Below, piece after piece: positions 28,432 to 36,456 of a stretch of 64,000 nt of DNA (within the stretch, counting starts at the first letter, position 1; every line of letters begins with the position of its first letter). Both the position numbers and the translations under genes were made by a program. The notes under the pieces are model-generated. The model saw nothing but the letters and a program-made list of their open reading frames with translations, was not told the origin of the DNA and did no database searches. Source of the DNA: Candidatus Ulvibacter alkanivorans (lineage in GTDB: Bacteria; Bacteroidota; Bacteroidia; Flavobacteriales; Flavobacteriaceae); NCBI RefSeq assembly GCF_003333325.1, contig NZ_QOLC01000098.1, positions 1 through 64,000 on the forward strand, written 5' to 3'.

Positions 28432-28917
28432 GTGAAAACAAAATTACTAATCCTTTTTTTATCGGTTTTTTTCTTCGGAAGCAGTTTCGGGCAAGCAATA
28501 CATTCGTCAGATTGTGACTTGCGTGAAATGAACAAGGCTTGGATAAAAAAATACAAGAAAGCAGCAACCATGGATGATCAATTGGTGCAGATCAAGGATA
28601 AGATCCATGAAGATTCAAAATTTTTGTCGAACGCAGAAGCATCTATAACTCCCGGAACAAGCACCGATCGCAAGTTGTGCGGTTGTCCTATACAATTCGG
28701 CTTGATCTATTCTAAGACCAAATGGTTGGTGTTAGATCTAAATGAAAATCCGGATGTGGAACTGCTTATCGAGGCATTAAATGTTGACAACGTAGATCGC
28801 ATTACGCTCTATGAATATGAAGAGAACAAACGAAACACCTTCGAGCAGGAGGCCTGTTCACGTATCACTATTTACACGAGCGATAAAGAAATTCGGAAAA
28901 TGATCCGAAAATTATGA
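28432..28917 (+). CDS. Small secreted protein of unknown function
   Basis: A protein of 161 residues starting at GTG, chosen because it places a clean signal peptide at the N-terminus (KTKLLILFLSVFFFGSSFGQA). A longer reading from a TTG at 28348 would put 28 extra residues before that signal. The mature part has four or five Cys (SSDCDLREMNKAWIKKYK, KLCGCPIQFG, EACSRITIY) and a central strand KWLVLDLNENPDVELLIEAL. No family was recognised. It lies between DUF2200 and a VOC gene. Confidence 0.65.
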   Translation: MKTKLLILFLSVFFFGSSFGQAIHSSDCDLREMNKAWIKKYKKAATMDDQLVQIKDKIHEDSKFLSNAEASITPGTSTDRKLCGCPIQFGLIYSKTKWLVLDLNENPDVELLIEALNVDNVDRITLYEYEENKRNTFEQEACSRITIYTSDKEIRKMIRKL

Positions 28918-28948
28918 GATTTGAGGGCATCTACTAAAATAGAACTTT

Positions 28949-29374
28949 ATGATTGCTATACATCCTTACTTGACCTTTAACGGCAATTGTGAAACTGCCT
29001 TTAATTTTTATAAAAGCGTCTTTGGTGGCGAATTTGAAACCTTGAGTAGGTTTGGTGAGATGCCACAAAGTGCAGACTTCAACATGTCAGACTCCGATAA
29101 ACAAAAAATAATGCACGTAAGCCTACCCATTAAAAAAGGGTATACACTTATGGGTAGCGATACGAGTGAGCATTACGGAAAAGCAGTTTTCGGCACAAAT
29201 GTAACTTTAAGCATTACTGCGGAAAGTAAGGCAGAAGCAGATAAACTCTATGCTCAATTAAGCGAGGAGGGAAAAGCAACTATGCCTATGGAGAACACTT
29301 TTTGGGAATCTTACTTCGGAATGTGTACCGATCGTTTTGGAGTTCAGTGGATGGTAAGTGCAGATCCTTCGTAG
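28949..29374 (+). CDS. PhnB-like VOC family protein
   Basis: A protein of 141 residues of the PhnB/YjdN-like branch of the VOC superfamily. AIHPYLTFNGNCETAFNFYKSVFGGEFE opens the first module; LMGSDTSEHYGKAVFG and the closing WESYFGMCTDRFGVQWMVS are typical. These proteins are often annotated as ubiquinone methyltransferase-like, but lack a methyltransferase fold. The function is unknown. No operon partner is close. Confidence 0.9.
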   Translation: MIAIHPYLTFNGNCETAFNFYKSVFGGEFETLSRFGEMPQSADFNMSDSDKQKIMHVSLPIKKGYTLMGSDTSEHYGKAVFGTNVTLSITAESKAEADKLYAQLSEEGKATMPMENTFWESYFGMCTDRFGVQWMVSADPS

Positions 29375-29482
29375 TATTACGCTTGTCTGTATTGACAAAC
29401 AAATTAATTGTATTTGCGGCAAGCTTTCAGAAAAAAACAAACTACTTAACAACTAGAAACAAGGACAACGAATTCTCGTTTT

Positions 29483-29504
29483 AGTTGCTTGTGCAAAAGC
29501 AACT
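29483..29504 (+). terminator. Weak hairpin after the PhnB-like gene
   Basis: AGTTGCTT (29483-29490) and AAGCAACT (29497-29504) form a perfect 8-bp stem with a 6-nt loop. What follows is TATAATTTC rather than a clean T-run, so termination is only plausible. The rest of the 269-bp gap up to 29643 shows only a short AGGTTT-CTT-AAACCT dyad near 29578. Confidence 0.4.
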
Positions 29505-29643
29505 TATAATTTCAAATTGTACATGTCTCTATATTGAAGTGATCGCATAACATACAATTCACTAAAAGAGACTGTTCAGGTTTCTTAAACCTTTAGGAAA
29601 GAAATAGTATATTACTCGAAATTTTATTTAGATACTATTTACT

Positions 29644-30330
29644 ATGATTAAAAAGTTCACGCTACTTGTGTTATTAAGTAGTTTTTTAGGCGTTCATGCC
29701 CAGTCCTGGGATTTTGAAAAACCCGATTACAAAAAGATCGAAAAGAATATCAAAAAAGAGAGTTCAGATTTCTACTATTCCGATCTTATGGATCGATTTA
29801 CTGCGGCTGACACGACTTTGACCATGGAACAGCGCCGGCATTTGTATTATGGCTATACATTTCAGCCCGAATACGACCCATACGGTCGCTCTGGTTATGA
29901 AGACAGTCTTCGTCCCATGTGGAGCAAGGACAGTTTAAACGAAAGTGATTATCGCACTATATTGAAATTCTCTGACTCCCTATTAAAACAAGATCCATTT
30001 TCGCTTGAAGCTATGAATATGCAGCTCTTCGCCAACGACATGTTGAACAACAATGCTGCAGTTACTAATTTGAGCCAAAAAGCAGGAATGATAGTGGAAA
30101 CATTAATGAGTAGCGGTAATGGAGTGAGTAAAGAAACAGCATTTTATGTCATAAACACATCTCATGAATATCAATTATTGAATGTATTTGGTTTTCAGTT
30201 TGGTGGCGAGCAAAGTCTTATAGAACATTACGACCGACTCACACTTGCTGAGAATGAGCAAGGGGTAGAAGCACTATATTTTGATGTAACCCCCTGTCTA
30301 AATCACCTTAACCAGATGTTCGATGAGTAA
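29644..30330 (+). CDS. DUF4919 domain secreted protein
   Basis: A protein of 228 residues with a signal peptide (MIKKFTLLVLLSSFLGVHAQ). The mature helical part matches DUF4919: FEKPDYKKIEKNIKKESSDFYYSDLMDRF, LTMEQRRHLYYGYTFQPEYDPY, DPFSLEAMNMQLFANDMLN, and the late YFDVTPCLNHLNQMF. This is a family of uncharacterised periplasmic proteins from Bacteroidota. The M28 peptidase gene starts 46 nt later. Confidence 0.85.
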   Translation: MIKKFTLLVLLSSFLGVHAQSWDFEKPDYKKIEKNIKKESSDFYYSDLMDRFTAADTTLTMEQRRHLYYGYTFQPEYDPYGRSGYEDSLRPMWSKDSLNESDYRTILKFSDSLLKQDPFSLEAMNMQLFANDMLNNNAAVTNLSQKAGMIVETLMSSGNGVSKETAFYVINTSHEYQLLNVFGFQFGGEQSLIEHYDRLTLAENEQGVEALYFDVTPCLNHLNQMFDE

Positions 30331-30376
30331 TGATCACCTTCATTTATTCGTTATCTTCACACTTAAACTTAAAAAC

Positions 30377-31849
30377 ATGAAATACCTTTTTACCCTTGCA
30401 TTTTTAATAGGATGTACTACCCTATTCGGCCAATCTGATAAAGAGTTAGTAGAGGCCACCGTAGACAAAAATAACATTAAAGGTCATATTTACTTTTTAG
30501 CAGACGACCTTTTAAAAGGACGAGAAACCGGCACCCAAGAGAATAAGATCGCAGCCTCCTATTTGGCCAATACACTTCGCAGTTATGGTGTACAACCAAA
30601 TCCGGAAACAGGCACCTATTATCAAAGATTTGACCTTCAGAAAGTATCACCGGCAAAGCAATTTTCACTTTCCGTAAATGGGACTTCTTATAAGAAAAAA
30701 GTTGCATTAGAAGGACAACGCATCACTTACAAAGGCGAGGCAGTATTCCTTGGTTATGGCCTTGAGGACGATTACAATGGAAAAGAGGTAGCCAAAAAAC
30801 TAATTATTATAAAAGCAGGCGGACCGGACACAAAAGACGCACAAGCGGCGTATGCATTACGTGAGCAGAAGGCTGCCTTAGCAAAAAAAGCGGGAGCGAT
30901 CGGGATCGTTGAGCTTCTAAAAGCCGATGCGAATATTTGGAACTTTATCGATCATAATTTTAATGCAGATCGAATTGAAATAGCGTCTAACGAAAAGCAA
31001 AAATCTAACGGTTTTACCCATATCTGGGTACATGACGAATATGGAAGTTATGCAAAAGAACTAGAGACGACACGAAGCATCACCGCAGATCTTATGTCGA
31101 GTGGTGAAATGAAAACACGCACAAGTTCTCAAAATGTAATTGGAATCGTAGAAGGTACCGATCCAAAATTAAAGAACGAATACATTATATACTCCGCCCA
31201 TTACGACCACGTTGGCGTAGGACAGCCGGACGCAACGGGTGACACCATCTATAACGGCGCTCGTGACAATGCCGTAGGCGTAACCACCGTTTTAAGTATG
31301 GCAGAAAATCTAGCCAAATATCCTACCAAACGTTCGGCACTATTTATACTATTTACTGCGGAAGAAAAAGGCTTACTAGGTAGCAAATACTATGTCGAAA
31401 ACCCGGTACTTCCCCTAAAGCAGATGGTGTATTGTTTTAACAGCGACAATGCCGGCTACAACGACACCTCTTTGGCAACTATCATAGGGTTACCTCGTAC
31501 CACGGCCGAGCAGTCTATTAAGAATGCAGCCACTGCCTTCGGACTCACTGCCGTGGATGATCCTGCACCGGAACAAGGACTTTTTGACCGAAGTGATAAC
31601 GTACATTTCGCAGCCAAAGGAATTCCGGCGCCCACATTTTCGCTTGGTTTTACAGCCTTTAACGGAGATGTGACAAAATATTACCACAGGCCGGGAGATC
31701 ATGCAGATAGTATTGATTATGACTATATGCTTCAATTTTTTCGCGCCTATGTGTTGGCAGGGAGAACCATAGCCAATAATCCGGAAACACCTACTTGGAC
31801 CAAAGGAGACAAGTACGAAGCGACCGGTAAAAAATTATATAGTAACTAA
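30377..31849 (+). CDS. M28 family zinc metallopeptidase
   Basis: Secreted aminopeptidase-like protein of 490 residues. The ATG at 30377 opens a signal peptide (MKYLFTLAFLIGCTTLFGQ; it can be read as signal peptidase I or as lipobox LIGC). A PA-type insert (about residues 110-220) precedes the catalytic part, where metal ligands are seen in YSAHYDHVGVG, GARDNAVGVTTVL and FTAEEKGLLGSKYY. The late YYHRPGDHADSIDYDYM gives the final His. It ends before a strong terminator. The peptide substrate is unknown. Confidence 0.92.
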   Translation: MKYLFTLAFLIGCTTLFGQSDKELVEATVDKNNIKGHIYFLADDLLKGRETGTQENKIAASYLANTLRSYGVQPNPETGTYYQRFDLQKVSPAKQFSLSVNGTSYKKKVALEGQRITYKGEAVFLGYGLEDDYNGKEVAKKLIIIKAGGPDTKDAQAAYALREQKAALAKKAGAIGIVELLKADANIWNFIDHNFNADRIEIASNEKQKSNGFTHIWVHDEYGSYAKELETTRSITADLMSSGEMKTRTSSQNVIGIVEGTDPKLKNEYIIYSAHYDHVGVGQPDATGDTIYNGARDNAVGVTTVLSMAENLAKYPTKRSALFILFTAEEKGLLGSKYYVENPVLPLKQMVYCFNSDNAGYNDTSLATIIGLPRTTAEQSIKNAATAFGLTAVDDPAPEQGLFDRSDNVHFAAKGIPAPTFSLGFTAFNGDVTKYYHRPGDHADSIDYDYMLQFFRAYVLAGRTIANNPETPTWTKGDKYEATGKKLYSN

Positions 31850-31947
31850 TCACAAGCGCTACGAATTACCAACTATTCCCTACAGAAAAAACACAAGGAA
31901 AGTAACGACTTGCTTTTTACACGATAAGCAAGGAGTTAAACAAACAA

Positions 31948-31979
31948 AGCCGACTGAGTTATTCTCAGTCGGCTTTTTA
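31948..31979 (+). terminator. Strong intrinsic terminator after the M28 peptidase gene
   Basis: The perfect 11-bp stem AGCCGACTGAG (31948-31958) / CTCAGTCGGCT (31964-31974) has a TTATT loop and is followed by T5. It is about 100 nt after the stop codon. Confidence 0.9.
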
Positions 31980-32155
31980 TTTGGAGCAAAAGTGAATTGC
32001 TCTATTACTAACCAATCTAATTAGATAAGGCATTCAAGACAGATCTCTTCCAAGGCAGTTTATTAGTTTTTGTTAGCTATAACCGCTTTAGCGATTTATT
32101 TCAACTATGTTGAGCAACTGCAATGAATCCTTGTTGTTGAATGCCCAATACTTTG
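31980..32155. other. Non-coding spacer between two convergent units
   Basis: After the strong terminator, 176 bp remain to the end of the reverse lipoprotein gene. I see only a short dyad (GAGCAA 31984-31989 / TTGCTC 31997-32002) and no ORF, promoter or RNA gene that I can support. Confidence 0.4.
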
Positions 32156-33697
32156 TTACAATTTTTCGAATGTTAGTGAATCGGTTCCTCCGTTTCCACC
32201 ACTTATATCTTGCAATTCAACAAGCACATCGGTGAAATTGAGTACATCCCAATCATCTTCGAGTTCATCTAATGGGAAGGCCGTACCAAAGTTCAGGACC
32301 AAATTCAGTTCATTATCGTCAATGATCACGCTCCATGTTCCATTGGTCGTACCATTGCTATCAGTTGCCGTGGCAGTACCATCGGAGTTAAAATCGAAAA
32401 CGAAATCGGTGTAATCTGCCGTCTGGTCGTTACCGTCGTCTACGTAACTTGCCACTTTCCACTCACCGTCTTCCAAGGTATCCATTAGATCCTGAACATC
32501 GTTTCCTCCTCCACCGTTGCATCCTGTAACGGGTTGTCTTCCGAAGTTCAACAAATGAGTTCCACCATTACCGCCACTAATATCTCGTAGGTTAAAATGC
32601 TGCGTATCAAACTCAAGTACATCCCAATCGTCGTTCAGATCTTCAAAAGGATCATCTTGTCCGGAAAACTCGTAACTCAATACTAGTTTTAATTGATTGT
32701 CATCTATAATTGCGCTCCACGTTCCATTAACCGTATCTGTATTGCTAACTGCCGTAGTGCTTCCGTCTGCATTGAAATTAAATTCATAGGCTGCATAATC
32801 GCAGGTTTCGTCATCACCGTCGTCGTTAGATACATTTACATACCATGCACCGTCTGTGATCGTTTGGCTAAATTGATCTACGTCATTGTTTCCGCCACCC
32901 GTAGTTGGTGTACGTTCGAAGGTAAGTAGGTCTGTGGTGCCATCACCACTTATATCTTGCAATCGAATGATCTCATCGGTGGCTTCTAGGATTTCCCAAT
33001 CTTCGTCCAATTCATCGAAAGGGTCTGTTTCACCAAAGAATAGTACAAGGTCCGGTGTATCGTCATCGTTTATACTCCAATTTCCGGATACCGTGTTGGA
33101 GCCATTGGTTGCTTGGGCCGTTTGATCGGTATTAAAAGTAAATTCGTAGCCTCCAAAATTGTCGGTTTCTTCTACGTCATCAAAATAATAAGTAACATAC
33201 CAAACACCCGTCGTAAGATCGGTCTCGAGTTGTTGTGTATCTATGGTATTACTAGTTTCATCTTCGGTACAGCTAGTGATGATATTTTGCAATTCTGAAT
33301 TATCTGTCACTTCCACAGTTGTACCGTCGTTTAATATAATCGACACAGGGAACTGTAGTGAAATGGACTGGTTGTCACCAAGTCCTGATAGGAATTGAAA
33401 CAAATCCGAATCACTTATAATAGTTTCGGTACCGGTTTGGTCTCCGTTCTCATCGTAGATTAGTATAGTGATTGGATAATCGAAGCCTGCACAGTCTATC
33501 GCATTTTCATTTTCTGAAGTGTCCTGTGACACACTTACTAATAGATTGTACAACTGCGATCCTGTTGCTATGGTTTCAACAGTTTGATCTTGATCGGTAA
33601 AATCATCTTCATTTCTAGTGCAAGATGAAAGCACTATCGCGACACTTAATAGGAAGCAATATATAATGCTTTTTGTTAGTTTGGTTTTCATTTTCAT
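32156..33697 (-). CDS. Surface lipoprotein with one Cys-bounded module and three lipocalin-like repeats
   Basis: Lipoprotein of 513 residues; lipid Cys in VLSSC, followed by TRNEDDF, an acidic stretch like the lipoprotein export signal that sends flavobacterial lipoproteins to the cell surface. Residues about 65-145 form a module that starts and ends with Cys (DCAGFDYPITILIY to IITSC) and contains two similar halves. Three tandem repeats of about 105 residues follow (encoded near 33216-32905, 32870-32530, 32480-32160). Each has GxWyV, a YEFxF strand, a G-W strand and LxDDWDVL...DISG...LTFER. A paralogue of the gene at 34029. An ECF-type promoter element lies at 33717-33747. The ligand is unknown. 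Confidence 0.85.
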   Translation of the reverse strand: MKMKTKLTKSIIYCFLLSVAIVLSSCTRNEDDFTDQDQTVETIATGSQLYNLLVSVSQDTSENENAIDCAGFDYPITILIYDENGDQTGTETIISDSDLFQFLSGLGDNQSISLQFPVSIILNDGTTVEVTDNSELQNIITSCTEDETSNTIDTQQLETDLTTGVWYVTYYFDDVEETDNFGGYEFTFNTDQTAQATNGSNTVSGNWSINDDDTPDLVLFFGETDPFDELDEDWEILEATDEIIRLQDISGDGTTDLLTFERTPTTGGGNNDVDQFSQTITDGAWYVNVSNDDGDDETCDYAAYEFNFNADGSTTAVSNTDTVNGTWSAIIDDNQLKLVLSYEFSGQDDPFEDLNDDWDVLEFDTQHFNLRDISGGNGGTHLLNFGRQPVTGCNGGGGNDVQDLMDTLEDGEWKVASYVDDGNDQTADYTDFVFDFNSDGTATATDSNGTTNGTWSVIIDDNELNLVLNFGTAFPLDELEDDWDVLNFTDVLVELQDISGGNGGTDSLTFEKL

Positions 33698-33716
33698 ATT
33701 TTTTGGGTTTGTATGT

Positions 33717-33747
33717 ATAAAACAATCCAGATGTAAAAAACCCTACC
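33717..33747 (-). promoter_or_regulatory. Shared ECF-type promoter element, copy A
   Basis: On the minus strand GGTAGGG (33741-33747), 16 nt, then TGTTTTAT (33717-33724), 20 nt before the ATG of the lipoprotein gene ending at 33697. The same two boxes with the same 16-nt spacing occur at 35808-35838 and 36408-36438 next to a sigma factor gene. I infer a promoter read by that sigma factor. Confidence 0.7.
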
Positions 33748-33779
33748 TTGCCAGCGACTTTATTTAAGAAAAAGTTTCC

Positions 33780-33817
33780 GAAGAAAAAAGTCCGATATAT
33801 AGGATACATCGGACTTA
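33780..33817 (-). terminator. Intrinsic terminator after lipoprotein 2 and the pseudogene
   Basis: On the minus strand AAGTCCGAT (33808-33816) pairs with ATCGGACTT (33788-33796), followed by a T-run. It closes the transcript of the 34029-35777 gene and the decayed gene after it, and insulates the next lipoprotein gene, which has its own promoter. Confidence 0.8.
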
Positions 33818-33858
33818 CAACTAAAGATAAAATAAGGGAGTTACATTTTATTGATGCG

Positions 33859-34017
33859 CTATAATTGCGTAATTTCCCATGTGCCGCTTCTTGCAATTGC
33901 TGCAAATAATATTTGCATTCGTGTTGTTGGGTTGGGGATTAAGATTATCCACGCTAGTACACGCAGCAAAAAGCAACACACAGGTCATCAACAAAACAAC
34001 ATCATACTCTTTTTCAT
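33859..34017 (-). pseudogene. Decayed third lipoprotein gene fragment (frameshifted)
   Basis: Starts with ATG at 34017, 11 nt after the stop of the upstream lipoprotein gene, but reads only MKKSMMLFC before TGA. One base added in the TTTT run near 33990 would join MKKSMML to LLMTCVLLFAACTSVDN, a perfect lipoprotein signal peptide with lipobox FAAC. A second frame change after NTNAN would give SGTWEITQL, like the GTWxVT start of the neighbouring lipocalin-like repeats, then TAG. I infer a broken paralogue. A homopolymer sequencing error could explain the first shift but not the short end. Confidence 0.55.
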
Positions 34018-34028
34018 AGGTATGTTCT

Positions 34029-35777
34029 TTAGTTTTTCTTTATAATTAGGGTGTCTTCAATATTACCATTACTATCGCGAATGATAAAAGTGACCGAAGT
34101 ATCGTTAAACTGTAGCACCTTATAGGCATCATCATCTGCTCCGTTTAGCGGACTATCCATGTCGAACTCGAAATTGAGTTCTTCTCCTACTACGGTAACG
34201 ATCCAAATTCCCGTGACCGTCTCGCTACCATTTGTCGCACTCACTGTTTCATTTGTATTGAACGTAAAATCAAATCCGTTAAAATCGGAAGTTTCATCAT
34301 CGCCATCATCTAAAAAGGTATCTACGTACCAAGTTCCCGCTTCCATAACTGTACGCAATTCTTGTGGATCTGGCGTTGAACCACCGCCCGTTGGTTCACG
34401 TTCAAAAGTTAAAAAGTCATCGTTGTCTCGTAGCCTAATTATACTATCATTCGATTCTAACACATCCCAATCGTCATTTAGGTCTCCCAATGGATTTCCA
34501 CTACCTGAACTGTCGAAATTAAGCACCAAGGCTAAATTACCATTGTCGTTCTCCACGCTCCAAAAACCATCGATGCTGTTGTTCCCATTTTCTGCGATCG
34601 CTGTTCCATTAGCAAAGTAGGTAAACTCAAAACCTTCGTAATTTGAAGTTTCATCGTCGCCGCTATCATCAAACAGTGTTACAAACCACGTACCGGTGGT
34701 TAGATCTTGAATAAATTCGTTTACTTCTTCATTAGAACCGTCGTTATTTGGAGTGCGTTCAAAAGTTAGGAAATCGGTGCTGCCATCGCCGCTTAGATCA
34801 CGAAGTTGGAATATTTCATCGGTTGCTTCCAAGATCTCCCAGTCTTCATCCAGTTCATCGAAAGGAGCATTGTTTCCGAAGAACAGTGTTAATTCTACGG
34901 GTGTTTCCGAAGTAAACATCCACGAACCGTTCACCGTGTTCGTATCGGATGAGGCCTGAGCTGTGTTATTTGCAGCAAAACTAAATTCATACCCTTGAAA
35001 TGCATCGGTTTGGTCGGTATCGTCAAAATAATATGTGATATACCAAACACCTGTGGTTAGGTCATCTTCAAGTTGTGTGGTATCGATTGGATCATCGTCG
35101 TCTTCACAATTTGCTTCGGAAAGAACGGTAAGCAATTCGGCATTGGTTGTTACTTGAACCGACTGCTCGTTAACCAGCACTGTAATTGGAAAATCGACAG
35201 CAATAAAATCGTCATCGTCTAAATTGTTTAAAAAATCGTACAATTGTGGCTGACTATTAATCGTTACCGTACCCGTTTGTTCTTGCGCCTGATTGTAGGT
35301 GAAAAAAGTAATGGGGTAAACAAAATCGACACACGCAATGGCTTCATCAAAATCGGTTTCGCAATTCGCGATGACCGTATCCAGTTCGGTTTGAGAATTT
35401 ATTTCGACCTGAGAGAAATCGGCCAATATAACGGTAATTGGAAATTGTATTTCTAAGGTATCGGTATCATTTGGAAATTGATCGAAAATCGCTTCGACTT
35501 GCTCGATATCATCTTCATCCTGAATGAGCACCTCTTGGCCGTTCGCAAAAACGGTGATTGGAAGCACCACGGTGACACAATCGCTGCCATCTATAATATT
35601 GTCTAATTCCCCTGCTTGTAAGGCACTACGCACCAACAGGTCGCCCAAGACAGAATTTGCAGTGATCGTTTCATCATCTGTTTCGTCTATAAACTCTTCT
35701 TCTTCCTTTTGGCAACCAGCGAGTAGCACCATAAAAAAGAGCAGTAATAAAGTGATTAAGTGTCTATTTTGTTTCAT
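34029..35777 (-). CDS. Surface lipoprotein with two Cys-bounded modules and three lipocalin-like repeats
   Basis: Lipoprotein of 582 residues. The signal peptide ends VLLAGC and is followed by QKEEEEF, which closely matches the Q-K-(D/E)2 surface-export signal described for Capnocytophaga lipoproteins. Two modules of about 75 residues follow, each bounded by Cys (DCVTVVLPITVF to VIANC; ACVDFVYPITFF to SEANC), each with an internal two-fold repeat of PITV...eL. Three lipocalin-like repeats of about 105 residues come next (from about 35070 to 34032), the third being the most diverged. Repeat 1 resembles repeat 1 of the paralogue at 32156 (DEDWEILEATDEI identical) more than its own neighbours. 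Divergent to the ECF sigma gene. Confidence 0.85.
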   Translation of the reverse strand: MKQNRHLITLLLLFFMVLLAGCQKEEEEFIDETDDETITANSVLGDLLVRSALQAGELDNIIDGSDCVTVVLPITVFANGQEVLIQDEDDIEQVEAIFDQFPNDTDTLEIQFPITVILADFSQVEINSQTELDTVIANCETDFDEAIACVDFVYPITFFTYNQAQEQTGTVTINSQPQLYDFLNNLDDDDFIAVDFPITVLVNEQSVQVTTNAELLTVLSEANCEDDDDPIDTTQLEDDLTTGVWYITYYFDDTDQTDAFQGYEFSFAANNTAQASSDTNTVNGSWMFTSETPVELTLFFGNNAPFDELDEDWEILEATDEIFQLRDLSGDGSTDFLTFERTPNNDGSNEEVNEFIQDLTTGTWFVTLFDDSGDDETSNYEGFEFTYFANGTAIAENGNNSIDGFWSVENDNGNLALVLNFDSSGSGNPLGDLNDDWDVLESNDSIIRLRDNDDFLTFEREPTGGGSTPDPQELRTVMEAGTWYVDTFLDDGDDETSDFNGFDFTFNTNETVSATNGSETVTGIWIVTVVGEELNFEFDMDSPLNGADDDAYKVLQFNDTSVTFIIRDSNGNIEDTLIIKKN

Positions 35778-35807
35778 TGTAGTGGCTATTTGAAGCCTTG
35801 GTCACTA

Positions 35808-35838
35808 ATAAAACAGTTATAATTAAAAATCCCCTACC
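35808..35838 (-). promoter_or_regulatory. Shared ECF-type promoter element, copy B
   Basis: On the minus strand GGTAGGG (35832-35838), 16 nt, then TGTTTTAT (35808-35815), 31 nt before the ATG of the lipoprotein gene ending at 35777. Same boxes and spacing as copies A and C. Confidence 0.7.
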
Positions 35839-35842
35839 TAAA

Positions 35843-35870
35843 TTGATAAAAAGTTTTTCGTTTATATTTG
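35843..35870 (+). promoter_or_regulatory. Housekeeping promoter of the ECF sigma gene (TTG, 17 nt, TATATTTG)
   Basis: TTG (35843-35845) and TATATTTG (35863-35870) fit the Bacteroidetes primary promoter with a 17-nt spacer. The sigma gene ATG at 35892 lies about 15 nt after the predicted start. The sigma gene therefore seems to be made constitutively, while its likely targets carry the other element. Confidence 0.6.
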
Positions 35871-35891
35871 GACCCTGACCATTGCTAATGT

Positions 35892-36401
35892 ATGAAAGAA
35901 AAAGAAAACGTTTGCGAAGAACAAATCTTTAATAAAATTTACGACGATCACGGACAATCGTTGTGGCGTTTTATTTTCTTTAAATGTGGAAACGAAGCGC
36001 AAGCCGATGATCTGGTTCAAGATGCCTTTATAAAATTATGGCAACATTGTGCTAAGGTAACGGTTCAAAAATCGAAATCGTTTTTGTACACCATTACCAA
36101 CAATGCATTTTTAAATGAAGTAGCACACAAAAAGGTAGTGTTAAAACATGCCAAACAACAGCCCGACAAATACAACCACCAATCGCCCGAGTTTATTCTG
36201 GAAGAAAAGCAATTTCAAGATAAACTTCAGAATGCGATCGCCAATCTCACAGAAGCGCAACGCACTGCATTTTTGCTCAACAGGATTGAAGGAAAAAAAT
36301 ATCGTGAGATCGCAGAATTATTAGATATTTCGGTAAAGGCAGTGGAAAAACGAATGAGTTTAGCATTGGCCTCTCTTCGGAAAGAGATCGATTCAATTTA
36401 A
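35892..36401 (+). CDS. ECF-type RNA polymerase sigma factor
   Basis: Sigma-70 family, extracytoplasmic-function type, 169 residues. Region 2 is seen in FNKIYDDHGQSLWRFIFFKCGNEAQADDLVQDAFIKLWQ, and region 4 in LTEAQRTAFLLNRIEGKKYREIAELLDISVKAVEKRMSLALASLRKE. Followed by fecR and a TonB receptor, it is the transcription factor of a cell-surface signalling unit. The bipartite element upstream of fecR and of both nearby lipoprotein genes is the likely target; the sigma gene's own promoter is of housekeeping type. Confidence 0.93.
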   Translation: MKEKENVCEEQIFNKIYDDHGQSLWRFIFFKCGNEAQADDLVQDAFIKLWQHCAKVTVQKSKSFLYTITNNAFLNEVAHKKVVLKHAKQQPDKYNHQSPEFILEEKQFQDKLQNAIANLTEAQRTAFLLNRIEGKKYREIAELLDISVKAVEKRMSLALASLRKEIDSI

Positions 36402-36407
36402 AATAAA

Positions 36408-36438
36408 AGTAGGGTAAACAGCTATAGAACTGTTTTAA
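36408..36438 (+). promoter_or_regulatory. Shared ECF-type promoter element, copy C (fecR)
   Basis: AGTAGGG (36408-36414), 16 nt, then TGTTTTAA (36431-36438), 18 nt before the fecR ATG. It also contains the dyad AAACAG/CTGTTT. The element splits the sigma gene from fecR, so fecR and the receptor can be switched on separately from the sigma gene. Confidence 0.7.
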
Positions 36439-36456
36439 GCATGAATAGACCACATC

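Noticed and set aside
33615..33905. Reverse ORF of 96 residues over the start of lipoprotein 1
   Set aside because: It overlaps the signal peptide of a well-supported gene in another frame, crosses the terminator and the promoter element, and shows no protein family; it is debris of the broken gene plus a shadow frame.
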